Below are positions 1 through 6,909 of a DNA stretch of 35,843 nt, one piece after another. This DNA is from Myxococcota bacterium (lineage in GTDB: Bacteria; Myxococcota_A; Polyangia; JAAYKL01). The notes under the pieces were generated by a model. It ran no database searches. It had not been told where the DNA came from and saw nothing but the letters and a program-made list of their open reading frames with translations. Position 1 is the first letter of the stretch, and each line of letters opens with the position of its first letter. Where the stretch lies: the NCBI GenBank assembly GCA_030065855.1, contig JASJCT010000046.1, forward strand, positions 1 through 35,843, read 5' to 3'. The position numbers and the translations under genes were made by a program.

Positions 1-44
1 CATTGATCTCGATTCCGCCGCATTCGCTCTACTCGCCGTTTCAC
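1..44 (-). CDS. partial CDS, 5' end of an unidentified gene
   Basis: A GTG start at 44-42 on the minus strand is preceded by a full AGGAGG ribosome binding site (55-50) at 5-nt spacing, and the frame stays open to the window edge. Only about 14 residues are visible and they are rich in arginine (MKRRVERMRRNRDQ), so no family can be named. It lies about 90 bp downstream of the interrupted zeta-toxin-like gene on the same strand, so it could be part of the same unit. The strong ribosome site is the main support. Confidence 0.45.
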   Translation of the reverse strand, partial: MKRRVERMRRNRDQ

Positions 45-675
45 GATCGCCTCCTCTCGCTAAAAAAACGTGTGAAAGGAAGCGAATCTTACACCCTTGA
101 TTTCTACCAAGATACAACGCCGTTATGTTACCGCTTACATTGCACACCATTTTTGGCTGTCCGCGATGGTGGGGATTTTTGAATGGGTTTTATTTGCGAT
201 CGGCTCTGGTCCGTCAGGGTTTGAGTTGTCTAGGAACGTCCATGAGTCAGCGATTGGCGCGTAAATATGAAAGAAATTGTCGACTCCCCTGTGGTAGCGG
301 CGTCTGATAACTTCTTCCGATATATCATGACCGCCGCGAATGACTCTGTCACGAACGCGGGATATTGCCTGCATGGGGCTTCTTAACCAAAGAAACATAA
401 TGTGGACGTTATAATTCCGTTCTAATTTGAGTTTTTGCAAGAATCTCGCATAATTCTTTCCGGCAAGCGTCGTTTCGAAAGCAAAGCTTTCCCCCTTTCC
501 TCCGAGCTCTTTCAATCGATCAATCATAATTCGCCCTGCTTTAAGACCTACCTGATCAGCGCTGAAACCCGCTAAGCCATCCGCGATAAGATCTGCATTT
601 ACATAGGTATTTATACCAATAAGATCACGGATTAAATGCGGTGCGCTAGGTCGTGTCCCTGAATTCAAAAAGAGT

Positions 676-702
676 TGTCGTCCCCGCGCAGGCGGGGACC
701 CA
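676..702. repeat. REP-like hairpin, left copy in the insertion element
   Basis: A 25-27-bp motif contains the hairpin GTCCCCGC-GCAG-GCGGGGAC. It lies 10 bp inside the left terminal repeat and just beyond the 3' end of the GIY-YIG gene. The same sequence recurs in inverted orientation at 1853-1880. Confidence 0.8.
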
Positions 703-715
703 TATTTAGCCTCAC

Positions 716-1009
716 TCAGACAGCAATTTGCGGCCAAAGGTCGTGCCATTGTGGATTGTTCTCCTCGATGAGTCTGATTTTCCAGGCCCGGTTCCACTTC
801 TTCAGGCGCTTTTCACGAGTGATAGCGCTGTACATTTCAGTAAAGAGCTCATAGTACACCAGCCTATGCACCGCGTATTTCTTGGTGAATCCTTCCACGA
901 TGTCCTCTCGATGCTCCCAAATTCGCTTGCGTAAGTTGCTGGTCACACCGATATACAGCGTACCGTTTCGTTTGCTCGCTAAGATATATACCGCCGGTTG
1001 TCCGTCCAT
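716..1009 (-). CDS. GIY-YIG nuclease family protein (YhbQ-like), passenger of the insertion element
   Basis: This 97-residue protein opens with AVYILASKRNGTLYIGVTSN, the GIY-YIG signature with the first motif as VYIL and the second as LYIGVT, followed by the conserved Arg (NLRKRIWEH) and the catalytic Glu-region REKRLKKWNRAWKIRLIE. Members are single-domain endonucleases of the UPF0213/YhbQ type; the substrate of most is unknown. It lies within the two ends of the IS5-type element, reads in the same direction as the transposase, and is separated from it by about 30 bp. A REP-like hairpin follows its stop codon. Small GIY-YIG genes are often seen beside such hairpins in proteobacterial genomes (from memory), so it may act on them; that role is inference. 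Confidence 0.85.
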   Translation of the reverse strand: MDGQPAVYILASKRNGTLYIGVTSNLRKRIWEHREDIVEGFTKKYAVHRLVYYELFTEMYSAITREKRLKKWNRAWKIRLIEENNPQWHDLWPQIAV

Positions 1010-1040
1010 TAGCGATGAGAATAGATGAATACCTGTTACA

Positions 1041-1786
1041 TTAGAAGAGCCATTCTATGATGCAGGCGATGTGAACAATCGCTAAATAGTTGCGAGCTGT
1101 TTTCTCGAACCTTGTCGCCACCCGCCTGAAATGCTTGACGCGATTGAAAAAAATCTCCACGATGTGCCGTTCTTTGTACAACTGTTCATCGTAGGCAGGC
1201 GCACAGTTGCGCGACGGATGTGGGCGAATCACTGCTTCCATGCCGTGAGCCTCTACAGCATCTCTGATACGCTGACCATCATATGCAGTATCCGCGAGGA
1301 AGTATTTTCCTTGTGCGTGACGTATTAGCTCCTCAGCGATGCTAGCCTCATGGCGTTGTCCTGGGGTGAGCTCAATGTGCAACGGCTTTCCCAATGTGTC
1401 TACGAGAGCGTGGATTTTCGTAGAAAAACCTCCTCGAGAGCGTCCCAAAGCCTTGCATTTTGCCCCCCTTTTCCACCAGCCGCGTGCTGATGGGCTCTGA
1501 TGACAGAGCCATCGACCATCGAGCCATCCTCATCAACATCAATTTGCAACGCCTTGAAAATATTAGTCCAGACGGCTTTTTTGGACCATGCGTTGAAACG
1601 ATTATAGACCGTTTTCCAGGGGCCAAAACGCTCTGGAAGGTCGCGCCAGGGAGCACCTGTTTTGGCTATCCATACAACTGCATTGATGAATTCTCGATCA
1701 CCTCGATCCGAGGGGGGACCTCTGCCGCGTACCAGAGTAACTTCGATCCGTTGCCATTCATGGTCAGATAGTTCATGTCGTCGCAT
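1041..1786 (-). CDS. IS5-family transposase, two frames joined by a -1 shift
   Basis: The upstream frame (1786-1400) encodes MRRHELSDHEWQRIEVTL, the DUF4096-type N-terminal domain, and the catalytic region VDGSVIRAHQHAAGGKGG. The downstream frame (to 1041) encodes LGRSRGGFSTKIHALVDTLG, then FLADTAYDGQRIRDA with the second catalytic Asp, and HIVEIFFNRVKHFRRVATRFEK with the final Glu. The frames are offset by -1 and overlap at a run of six G (1468-1463 on the minus strand). A -1 slip there gives GGKGGAKCKALGRSRGGF, matching the expected junction. Programmed frameshifting is known in several IS5-group elements; a disabling mutation is the alternative. Fused length is about 248 residues, usual for the group. 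Confidence 0.85.
1463..1468 (-). other. probable -1 frameshift site (six G) in the transposase
   Basis: The codons AAA-GGG-GGG-CAA precede the point where homology passes from the first to the second frame. A one-base backward slip on the G run continues into the conserved LGRSRGGF segment. There is no ATG start for the second frame; only a TTG is available. Confidence 0.55.
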
Positions 1787-1852
1787 ATGTAGCGTAGATC
1801 AAAAATCTCGCTGTAACGCAAGATTTTGGCATACTCGCCCGTGTTCCAGGTG

Positions 1853-1880
1853 ATGGGTCCCCGCCTGCGCGGGGACGACG
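1853..1880. repeat. REP-like hairpin, right copy in the insertion element
   Basis: This is the inverted copy of the motif at 676-702, with the hairpin GTCCCCGC-CTGC-GCGGGGAC, 16 bp inside the right terminal repeat and upstream of the transposase start. Confidence 0.8.
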
Positions 1881-1989
1881 AAAGGGTGCTACTCCGAATT
1901 CAGGGACACGACCTAGTCGATTTGCCCGCGCCATTTGGTCCTCCTACAACAATCACCGTTGGTCTAAGCTTTGAAGATTCATCGACCAT

Positions 1990-2195
1990 TTTGCTATTAT
2001 ACTAAAATTTCTCTGAAGGGTCTCATTCCGGCGTCGAGGTATCGACAAATTCGTCGAGCGCGCTATCGCCAAGGCTATCAAGGAAGACTTTTCCCAAAAC
2101 CAATGGATCGAATTATTGATATAAATATACTCAAAATTCAAGCTTAATTGATACAAAACCTTGCAAAATGAGTATTTGAGTGCAAAATATGCAAT
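1990..2195. other. AT-rich intergenic region between divergent genes
   Basis: This holds the promoter region of the zeta-like gene (minus) and of the DUF4143 ATPase (plus). No convincing ORF was found on either strand, although a short open stretch around 2043-2124 has protein-like composition. The octamer TGCAAAAT occurs twice (2162-2169, 2181-2188) just before the ATPase start and could be a binding site. Confidence 0.4.
1996..2001 (-). promoter_or_regulatory. -10 box of the zeta-like gene, leaderless geometry
   Basis: On the minus strand a consensus TATAAT is followed by AGCAAA and then the ATG at 1989. With normal -10 to start-site spacing the transcript would begin at or within a base of the ATG, so the message would have no leader. 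No ribosome binding site is present. No good -35 box is visible. Confidence 0.5.
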
Positions 2196-3458
2196 ATGAA
2201 TTATCTTCCTAGACTGCTCGAGAAAAAGCTCCTTCGTATGGCCGAGCTTTTTCCTGTGGTTGTTCTAGGAGGCGCCCGGCAGGCAGGTAAAAGCACGCTT
2301 TTGTCGAGGCTTTTTGCAAGCCAAGCAACAACAGTGGTGTTTGATCCTGTGGTGGATGTGTCTGGTGCGAGACAGGATCCTGAGCTGTTTTTGAGACTCA
2401 ATCCGCCGCCTTTAATTTTGGACGAAATTCAGTATGCGCCTGAGTTGATACCAACACTGAAACGGGCGGTGGATGAACGCAGAGACCTAAATGGGCAGTA
2501 TTATTTAACAGGGTCCCAGCAACTCAACCTGATGCAGCGCGTCGAGGAGAGCTTGGCTGGGCGGGTGTACGTGACAGATCTCTGGCCCATGAGCCGGGGA
2601 GAGTTGGCTGGTGCCGGTGGTTTGGGATTGCTTTCAGCGCTCTATGTGGATGATCCACCGCGAGATGCGGTGACGCTTTTGAGTCGCCTGCGGGAAGTAG
2701 GGCCGTTCTCGCAACCTCGAGGAAATGTACTGGAGCGGATGTTCATCGGTGGCTACCCCGGTCTTCTGGCGTTTAGTGTCGATGAGGTGCAGCACTGGCA
2801 TGTGTCTTATATTCGAACGTACATTGAGCGGGACGTACGCGTGCTCAAGGCAGTGTCCGAGCCTCATGATTTTTCTCGGTTTTTAAGAGTCATGGCCGCA
2901 TTGACAGCCCAGGAGATAAACTTCTCACAGTTGGGAAGGGAAGTGGGAATAACGCCTAAAACAGCCCGGTCATGGCTGGATGTGCTTAGGGCCTCTTACC
3001 AGTTGGTTCTGCTCGATGCCTATTCGGGCAATGCCATTAAGCGCGTCACTGGAAAACCAAAGGCGCATATGGTCGATACCGGACTGTTGTGCCACCTCCT
3101 TTCTATCTCATCCCCAACAGCGCTGTCTGGACAACCCGGCTTGGGCGCTGTGTTCGAAACGTATGTGGTGGCGGAAATTCAAAAGCAAATGGGAGCGCTG
3201 AATGCGTCACCTAAAGCCTGGCATTGGCGGGCTTCGTCAGGTGCAGAGGTGGATCTGCTGCTGGAAAGGGATGGGGTGTTCGTGCCCATAGAGATGAAGC
3301 TCTCTGCGCGACCTTCAAAGCGCGATCTGTCGGGCATCAACGCGTTTGAAAAGACCTATCCAAACTTGCAAATAGGTCCAAGAATAGTTGTTCACGGTGG
3401 GGCGGAGCTGTATCTGATCGATGAGAGATCCGCAGCCATACCCATTGAATGGGTTTAG
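2196..3458 (+). CDS. AAA ATPase with DUF4143 C-terminal domain
   Basis: The 420-residue protein has an AAA_14 ATPase domain with Walker A GGARQAGKST (residues 25-34) and Walker B LILDEIQ (74-80). Near 110 is the sensor-like LTGSQQLNLMQRVEESLAGR. The C-terminal half (about 200-390) is the DUF4143 region with TYIERDVR, a winged-helix segment, and SGAEVDLLLERDG..VPIEMK. The end part resembles a nuclease fold (E-V-D...E-K) used by many such proteins, although activity is unproven. The biological role of this widespread accessory family is not known. No ribosome binding site precedes the ATG; the start is chosen by homology (short N-terminus before Walker A). The next gene follows after 24 bp. Confidence 0.85.
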   Translation: MNYLPRLLEKKLLRMAELFPVVVLGGARQAGKSTLLSRLFASQATTVVFDPVVDVSGARQDPELFLRLNPPPLILDEIQYAPELIPTLKRAVDERRDLNGQYYLTGSQQLNLMQRVEESLAGRVYVTDLWPMSRGELAGAGGLGLLSALYVDDPPRDAVTLLSRLREVGPFSQPRGNVLERMFIGGYPGLLAFSVDEVQHWHVSYIRTYIERDVRVLKAVSEPHDFSRFLRVMAALTAQEINFSQLGREVGITPKTARSWLDVLRASYQLVLLDAYSGNAIKRVTGKPKAHMVDTGLLCHLLSISSPTALSGQPGLGAVFETYVVAEIQKQMGALNASPKAWHWRASSGAEVDLLLERDGVFVPIEMKLSARPSKRDLSGINAFEKTYPNLQIGPRIVVHGGAELYLIDERSAAIPIEWV

Positions 3459-3482
3459 GCCCCATGAGGTTCAGATAAAAAG

Positions 3483-4520
3483 ATGTTTCTAACTGCTGTC
3501 ATCAGTGCCACCCTCGGATTTATCGCCTCTCTCGCTGTTGTGCCGATGGCTGCCTCGGTCGCGCGCAAGCGCAAGCTGCTGGATATTCCAAACGAGCGCT
3601 CGTCTCATCAAGTGCCGACACCAAAGGCCGGGGGGGGGGGGATTTTGTTCGGCGCATTTACCGGTTGTGCTGCAGGTGTTCTTTTGGGAGGAGGCTGGCC
3701 CGAGGTATCGGTGCTTGCCATGCTCGGGATTTTCCTGTTCGGATCGGCTGTTGGATTTTTAGATGATGTTTTTGATCTGCCCACAGGACTCCGGATGGGG
3801 TTATACCTCGCTTGCGCAACAGGCAGCGCACTTGCAGGGGCACATGTCACCAGCATCGCGCTACCTGGATTGCCAGTGGTTTCTATTGGCTTTGGGGGCG
3901 GTCTTGTTTCTTCCTGTTTGTTTATCGCCTGGTACACCAACCTGTTCAACTTTATGGACGGTATCGATGGTATCGCAGGAGGCGCAGCAGTCGTTGTCCT
4001 AGGAGCGCTTTGCGCCGTATTTTTCAGAGGTGGAGAGACCACATGGGCCTTGATCGCCCTTGTTTCAGCAGCTGCGTGCCTCGGGTTTTTGGTGCATAAC
4101 TATCCGCCTGCAACCGTGTTCATGGGGGACGGAGGCGCGGTTTTCCTGGGACTTGAAGCTGGAGCGCTCTCCCTCGTGGCAGTTGGAAAAGGATTGATTG
4201 CAGTGCCCGCGGTAATGCTGCTGATGCTGCCGTTTGTGTTTGATGCAACCTTTACACTGATACGCCGCATGATGAGACGAGAGCGGTTTTGGGCAGCCCA
4301 CAGGTCCCATGTGTATCAGCAAATGTGCGATCTCGGCCTGACCCATCGCGCTATTACGATTATTTATACGGCCGCGGCCGCTGGTTTTGCAGCGCTCGGT
4401 CTCGCCTATGGTTCTCTGCCCGCCTGGGGTAAAGCCCTCACCTGGTGGGGTGCCCTCACCGCCTCCCTCATTGCCTGCTTGTTCGTGGTTTTCAAAAACC
4501 CCCGCCAAGTCAGTCCATAG
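3483..4520 (+). CDS. WecA/WbpL-like undecaprenyl-phosphate sugar-1-phosphate transferase
   Basis: This 345-residue polytopic membrane protein belongs to the MraY/WecA family (glycosyltransferase family 4), which moves a HexNAc-1-phosphate from a UDP-sugar to undecaprenyl phosphate to begin O-antigen, capsule or related glycan synthesis. Seen motifs are DIPNERSSH (34-42), the Mg-binding DDVFDLP (94-100), NLFNFMDGIDG (153-163), GDGG (215-218) and the substrate-choosing HRSHVYQ (273-279), which favours the WecA/WbpL branch over MraY. The conserved PTPxGGG loop is encoded by an unbroken run of 12 G (3630-3641), giving AGGGG. One G more or less would truncate the protein early, so the gene could be switched by slippage. 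No glycan cluster lies nearby. Confidence 0.88.
   Translation: MFLTAVISATLGFIASLAVVPMAASVARKRKLLDIPNERSSHQVPTPKAGGGGILFGAFTGCAAGVLLGGGWPEVSVLAMLGIFLFGSAVGFLDDVFDLPTGLRMGLYLACATGSALAGAHVTSIALPGLPVVSIGFGGGLVSSCLFIAWYTNLFNFMDGIDGIAGGAAVVVLGALCAVFFRGGETTWALIALVSAAACLGFLVHNYPPATVFMGDGGAVFLGLEAGALSLVAVGKGLIAVPAVMLLMLPFVFDATFTLIRRMMRRERFWAAHRSHVYQQMCDLGLTHRAITIIYTAAAAGFAALGLAYGSLPAWGKALTWWGALTASLIACLFVVFKNPRQVSP
3630..3641 (+). repeat. homopolymeric G tract (12 G) inside the sugar-phosphate transferase gene
   Basis: Twelve consecutive G encode four glycines (residues 50-53) in the cytoplasmic PTPxGGG loop. The present length keeps the frame open. Tracts of this length are prone to slipped-strand changes and are a known basis of phase variation in surface-glycan genes; a sequencing error in tract length is the other possibility. 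Confidence 0.9.
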
Positions 4521-4677
4521 CCAGTCAGACGTCGGTAGCTCATCGGCCGGTATCTAGACGACATGCCCGTTTTAATTTGTTGCAAACCAACCCGTGGATT
4601 GATTGGGCTGATTATGCTGGTTTATTTGAGTCAATTGATTCGTTGTGCTACGGTTTGAGACAAAAGGTGGGTTGATT

Positions 4678-6042
4678 ATGAAAATCGGCTTTGAAGAATC
4701 CTCGACAACGGAGTTTAAAGAGGCCTTTCCTCAAAAGAAGCAAATTGCGAAAACCTGTGTTGCATTTTGCAACCTATATGGCGGCAGCATTTACGTGGGT
4801 ATCCGAGATGACGGCACAATAACGGGGGTTTCAGAAGAAGAAATTCAGCAAAGTATCGAGTTTTTAGGAAAGCATGTGTATGAAAATTGCTCTCCGCCAA
4901 TTATTCCCCGCGTTTATGCCAAGAGATTTGGAGAGCAAGCCGTCTTGGTCGTCGAGGTCTCTTCTGGAATGAGCAAACCGTACTTTTTATCCAGCGAAGG
5001 CATCGGCACAGGGGTGTATATCCGGGTGGGTCGCAGTACCTTGCGCGCAACGCCGGAGACAATACAGGAACTTCAATGGCAGAGTAAGGGGATCAGCTAT
5101 GATACACTGCCGTGTCACGCGGTGACAGTTGATGATTTGGACCCGTCGCTTCTGGCGCCCCTGTTTTTCGGGCGGAAAGCTATCGAGAAGGCAGAGCGGG
5201 AAGAAATTTTGAAATCGTATCGGGTATTGGTCTCAAAACACGGTAATGTTTATTGTACCCATGGGGGCACACTTCTGTTCAACGCGCATCCCGAGCGGTT
5301 CTATTCAGAAGCATTTGTCATTTGCTCCAGGTTCAAGGGGACGACCGGACGTGACGTTTTGGAGACCGTTGATATTACAGGTCCATTGCCCCGTCAGATT
5401 GAATCGGCGTGTCAGTTCGTGTACGAACGTGTGGGGAGCGCATTCACAGTAAATGACACGCGCAGGACTGAGAAATCAGTGCTACCCCGGGTTGCAATAC
5501 GAGAGGTCATTGTGAATGCCGTGGTTCATAGAAACTACCATGTGCGAGCGCCGATTAAAATTGCCGTTTTCGCTGACAGGGTAGAAGTATTCAGTCCTGG
5601 CGGATTTCCAGGGCCGATCCAGCCAGATATGTATGAATCCGGAATTACCTATATTCGCAATGTGGCGATTGCAAAAGTGCTCAGACGATTGGGGTACGTC
5701 GAGAAACTGGGTTCTGGATTTCGGACCATTTTTGAAAGTTGCCGCGCTCAGGGGCTGCAGGAACCGCAGATTGTGGAGGATGCCACTTTTGTAAAGGTCA
5801 TTCTGTTCAAGTCCCAACGCATCCAATCGCTTGTTGAAGACCGCGATGATGCAAGAGTTCTGGCTTCGATCCGTGCAGCTGGAGAAGTGTCTACCAGTGA
5901 GTTGGCGAAAATGGTCAATATTCCCCGTTCAACCCTCGTCAGAAAGTTAAACGCTCTACTGGAACAAAAGAAAATAACTAGAAGTGGCAAGGGGCGATCA
6001 GTACGATATTCAGCGTCGGTTCATGGTTTGAGCGCAAAATAG
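4678..6042 (+). CDS. AlbA_2 / HATPase_c_4 putative transcriptional regulator
   Basis: The start at 4678 is preferred over upstream in-frame starts because AAAGGTGGG lies just before it. The 454-residue protein begins with an AlbA_2 (Schlafen-type) domain, about residues 8-130: TEFKEAFPQ, then FCNLYGGSIYVGIRDDGTITG. Residues about 270-380 form a GHKL ATP-binding region with IREVIVNAVVHRNY, DRVEVFSPGGFP and a glycine-bearing KLGSGFRTIFESC. The last 60 residues form a winged helix (STSELAKMVNIPRSTLVRKLNALL). This COG2865 architecture is usually annotated as a regulator; targets are unknown. Its stop is 7 bp from the stop of the convergent purN gene. It is common in accessory regions, fitting the mobile character of this end. 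Confidence 0.85.
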   Translation: MKIGFEESSTTEFKEAFPQKKQIAKTCVAFCNLYGGSIYVGIRDDGTITGVSEEEIQQSIEFLGKHVYENCSPPIIPRVYAKRFGEQAVLVVEVSSGMSKPYFLSSEGIGTGVYIRVGRSTLRATPETIQELQWQSKGISYDTLPCHAVTVDDLDPSLLAPLFFGRKAIEKAEREEILKSYRVLVSKHGNVYCTHGGTLLFNAHPERFYSEAFVICSRFKGTTGRDVLETVDITGPLPRQIESACQFVYERVGSAFTVNDTRRTEKSVLPRVAIREVIVNAVVHRNYHVRAPIKIAVFADRVEVFSPGGFPGPIQPDMYESGITYIRNVAIAKVLRRLGYVEKLGSGFRTIFESCRAQGLQEPQIVEDATFVKVILFKSQRIQSLVEDRDDARVLASIRAAGEVSTSELAKMVNIPRSTLVRKLNALLEQKKITRSGKGRSVRYSASVHGLSAK

Positions 6043-6049
6043 CAGAATA

Positions 6050-6709
6050 CTAAAATTCCGCCGCTGAGGCATCGAGAATCCGGACGCGACCGCCCTCTTT
6101 TTGGAGCCGACCCTGTGCGTAGAGCGCGATGGCACGGGGATAGATGCGACGCTCGGCCGCCTGAACCCGCTCGGCCAAGGTATCTGGGGTGTCATCCTCC
6201 ATAACTGGGACCGCCTCTTGCAAAATAATAGGTCCGGTGTCGTAGTTGCTATCTGCAAAATGAACCGTCGCGCCGGTTATTTTGACACCTTGGCTCAGTA
6301 CCGCTTCGTGCACGTGATGGCCGTAACACCCGTTGCCCCCGAACATGGGCAATAGGGCCGGGTGAACATTTACCACGTCGAACTGGTGGAGCACTGGATC
6401 GGCCAGACGGGTCATGAATCCCGCCATGGCCACCAAATCAGGGGAAAATGGGGCAATGAGCGCGGCGAGCGCCTCTGAATAGGCGACGTCGTTAAATATT
6501 CCCTCAGTTGTAAAGGGCCGTCGGGAGAGCACCCGCGTCTCAATCCCCCGCTCCTTAGCCCGTTCAAGTCCGAGGGCTCGCTTGCGGCTCGATACCACGA
6601 CGGCTATTTCTGCAGGCAGGGTTCCGTTTAGAATGTGGTCGTTCAGGTTCACCATCGTTGAGCCAGTGCCAGAGAGCAGCACGGCGAGGCGACAGGGCAG
6701 TCGTGTCAT
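6050..6709 (-). CDS. purN: phosphoribosylglycinamide formyltransferase
   Basis: The enzyme transfers a formyl group from 10-formyl-tetrahydrofolate to GAR in purine synthesis. An ATG at 6709 preceded by AGAAGGAG gives 219 residues, close to the usual PurN length; an upstream in-frame ATG at 6778 would add 23 atypical residues. Visible signatures are the N-terminal LAVLLSGTGST, FMTRL, and the active-site block VVNVHPALLP (Asn114, His116) continuing to YDTGPII (Asp157), the Asn-His-Asp triad of the family. The loop FGGNGCYG is of the type found in PurN relatives with FGGxGxYG. It stands alone without other pur genes, convergent with the AlbA_2 gene. Confidence 0.88.
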   Translation of the reverse strand: MTRLPCRLAVLLSGTGSTMVNLNDHILNGTLPAEIAVVVSSRKRALGLERAKERGIETRVLSRRPFTTEGIFNDVAYSEALAALIAPFSPDLVAMAGFMTRLADPVLHQFDVVNVHPALLPMFGGNGCYGHHVHEAVLSQGVKITGATVHFADSNYDTGPIILQEAVPVMEDDTPDTLAERVQAAERRIYPRAIALYAQGRLQKEGGRVRILDASAAEF

Positions 6710-6909
6710 TTTCAGCGGACTCCTTCTGGGCTTGACGGTTCTATTTCGTAGAGTGTCACCTCGATACACCGCGGACATGCAAGCCCCATGAGTGTACCTC
6801 GAATCGTTTTTCGCCCTTTAATGGAATGGGGCAAAAGGTGTCATCTTCCACTACGAATATGATGTAAATTGAGCCGTTTTTCAATGTTTTCAGAAAACGT
6901 GTCGGGAAC

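Larger units (their letters stand above)
646..1916. mobile_element. IS5-family-type insertion element carrying a GIY-YIG gene, with CTAG target duplication
   Basis: The element spans 650-1912 (1263 bp). Its ends are a perfect 17-bp inverted repeat, GTCGTGTCCCTGAATTC-type, at 650-666 and 1896-1912, flanked by the 4-bp direct repeat CTAG at 646-649 and 1913-1916. Because CTAG is self-complementary, the visible palindrome is 21 bp. A 4-bp CTAG duplication and a two-frame DDE transposase fit the IS5 family as I know it. Inside each end lies a copy of a REP-like hairpin (676-702 and 1853-1880), and between the left end and the transposase is a GIY-YIG nuclease gene. The surrounding zeta-like gene regains its frame when the whole unit is removed, which fixes the boundaries. 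Confidence 0.85.
135..1989 (-). pseudogene. zeta-toxin-like P-loop kinase gene, interrupted by an insertion element
   Basis: The gene starts at 1989 (ATG) and reads MVDESSKLRPTVIVVGG, then PNGAGKST, a Walker A loop, before being broken at 1913. It resumes at 645 and ends with TAA at 135. If 650-1912 and one CTAG copy are removed, the frame closes exactly (ACT-AGC-GCA) to a 195-residue protein. Downstream stretches such as NADLIADGL, SFAFETTLAG and RVIRGGHDI match the zeta toxin/COG4185 family of small ATP-binding kinases, whose classical members phosphorylate UDP-GlcNAc. No partner antitoxin could be identified: the 200 bp upstream holds no convincing ORF, and the small gene at 44-1 is cut by the window edge. 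The broken copy should be inactive; perfect frame restoration and lack of other lesions suggest the insertion is recent. Confidence 0.85.

Noticed and set aside
2040..2124. Plus-strand open stretch ending DKFVERAIAKAIKEDFSQNQWIELLI before TAA
   Set aside because: It looks protein-like but has no start codon, is closed upstream by TGA, and lies antisense to the zeta-like promoter. It may be a remnant, but cannot be supported as a gene.
1953..2156. 67-residue minus-strand ORF upstream of and overlapping the zeta-like gene, considered as its antitoxin
   Set aside because: No ribosome site, atypical composition, and it overlaps the start of the toxin in another frame.
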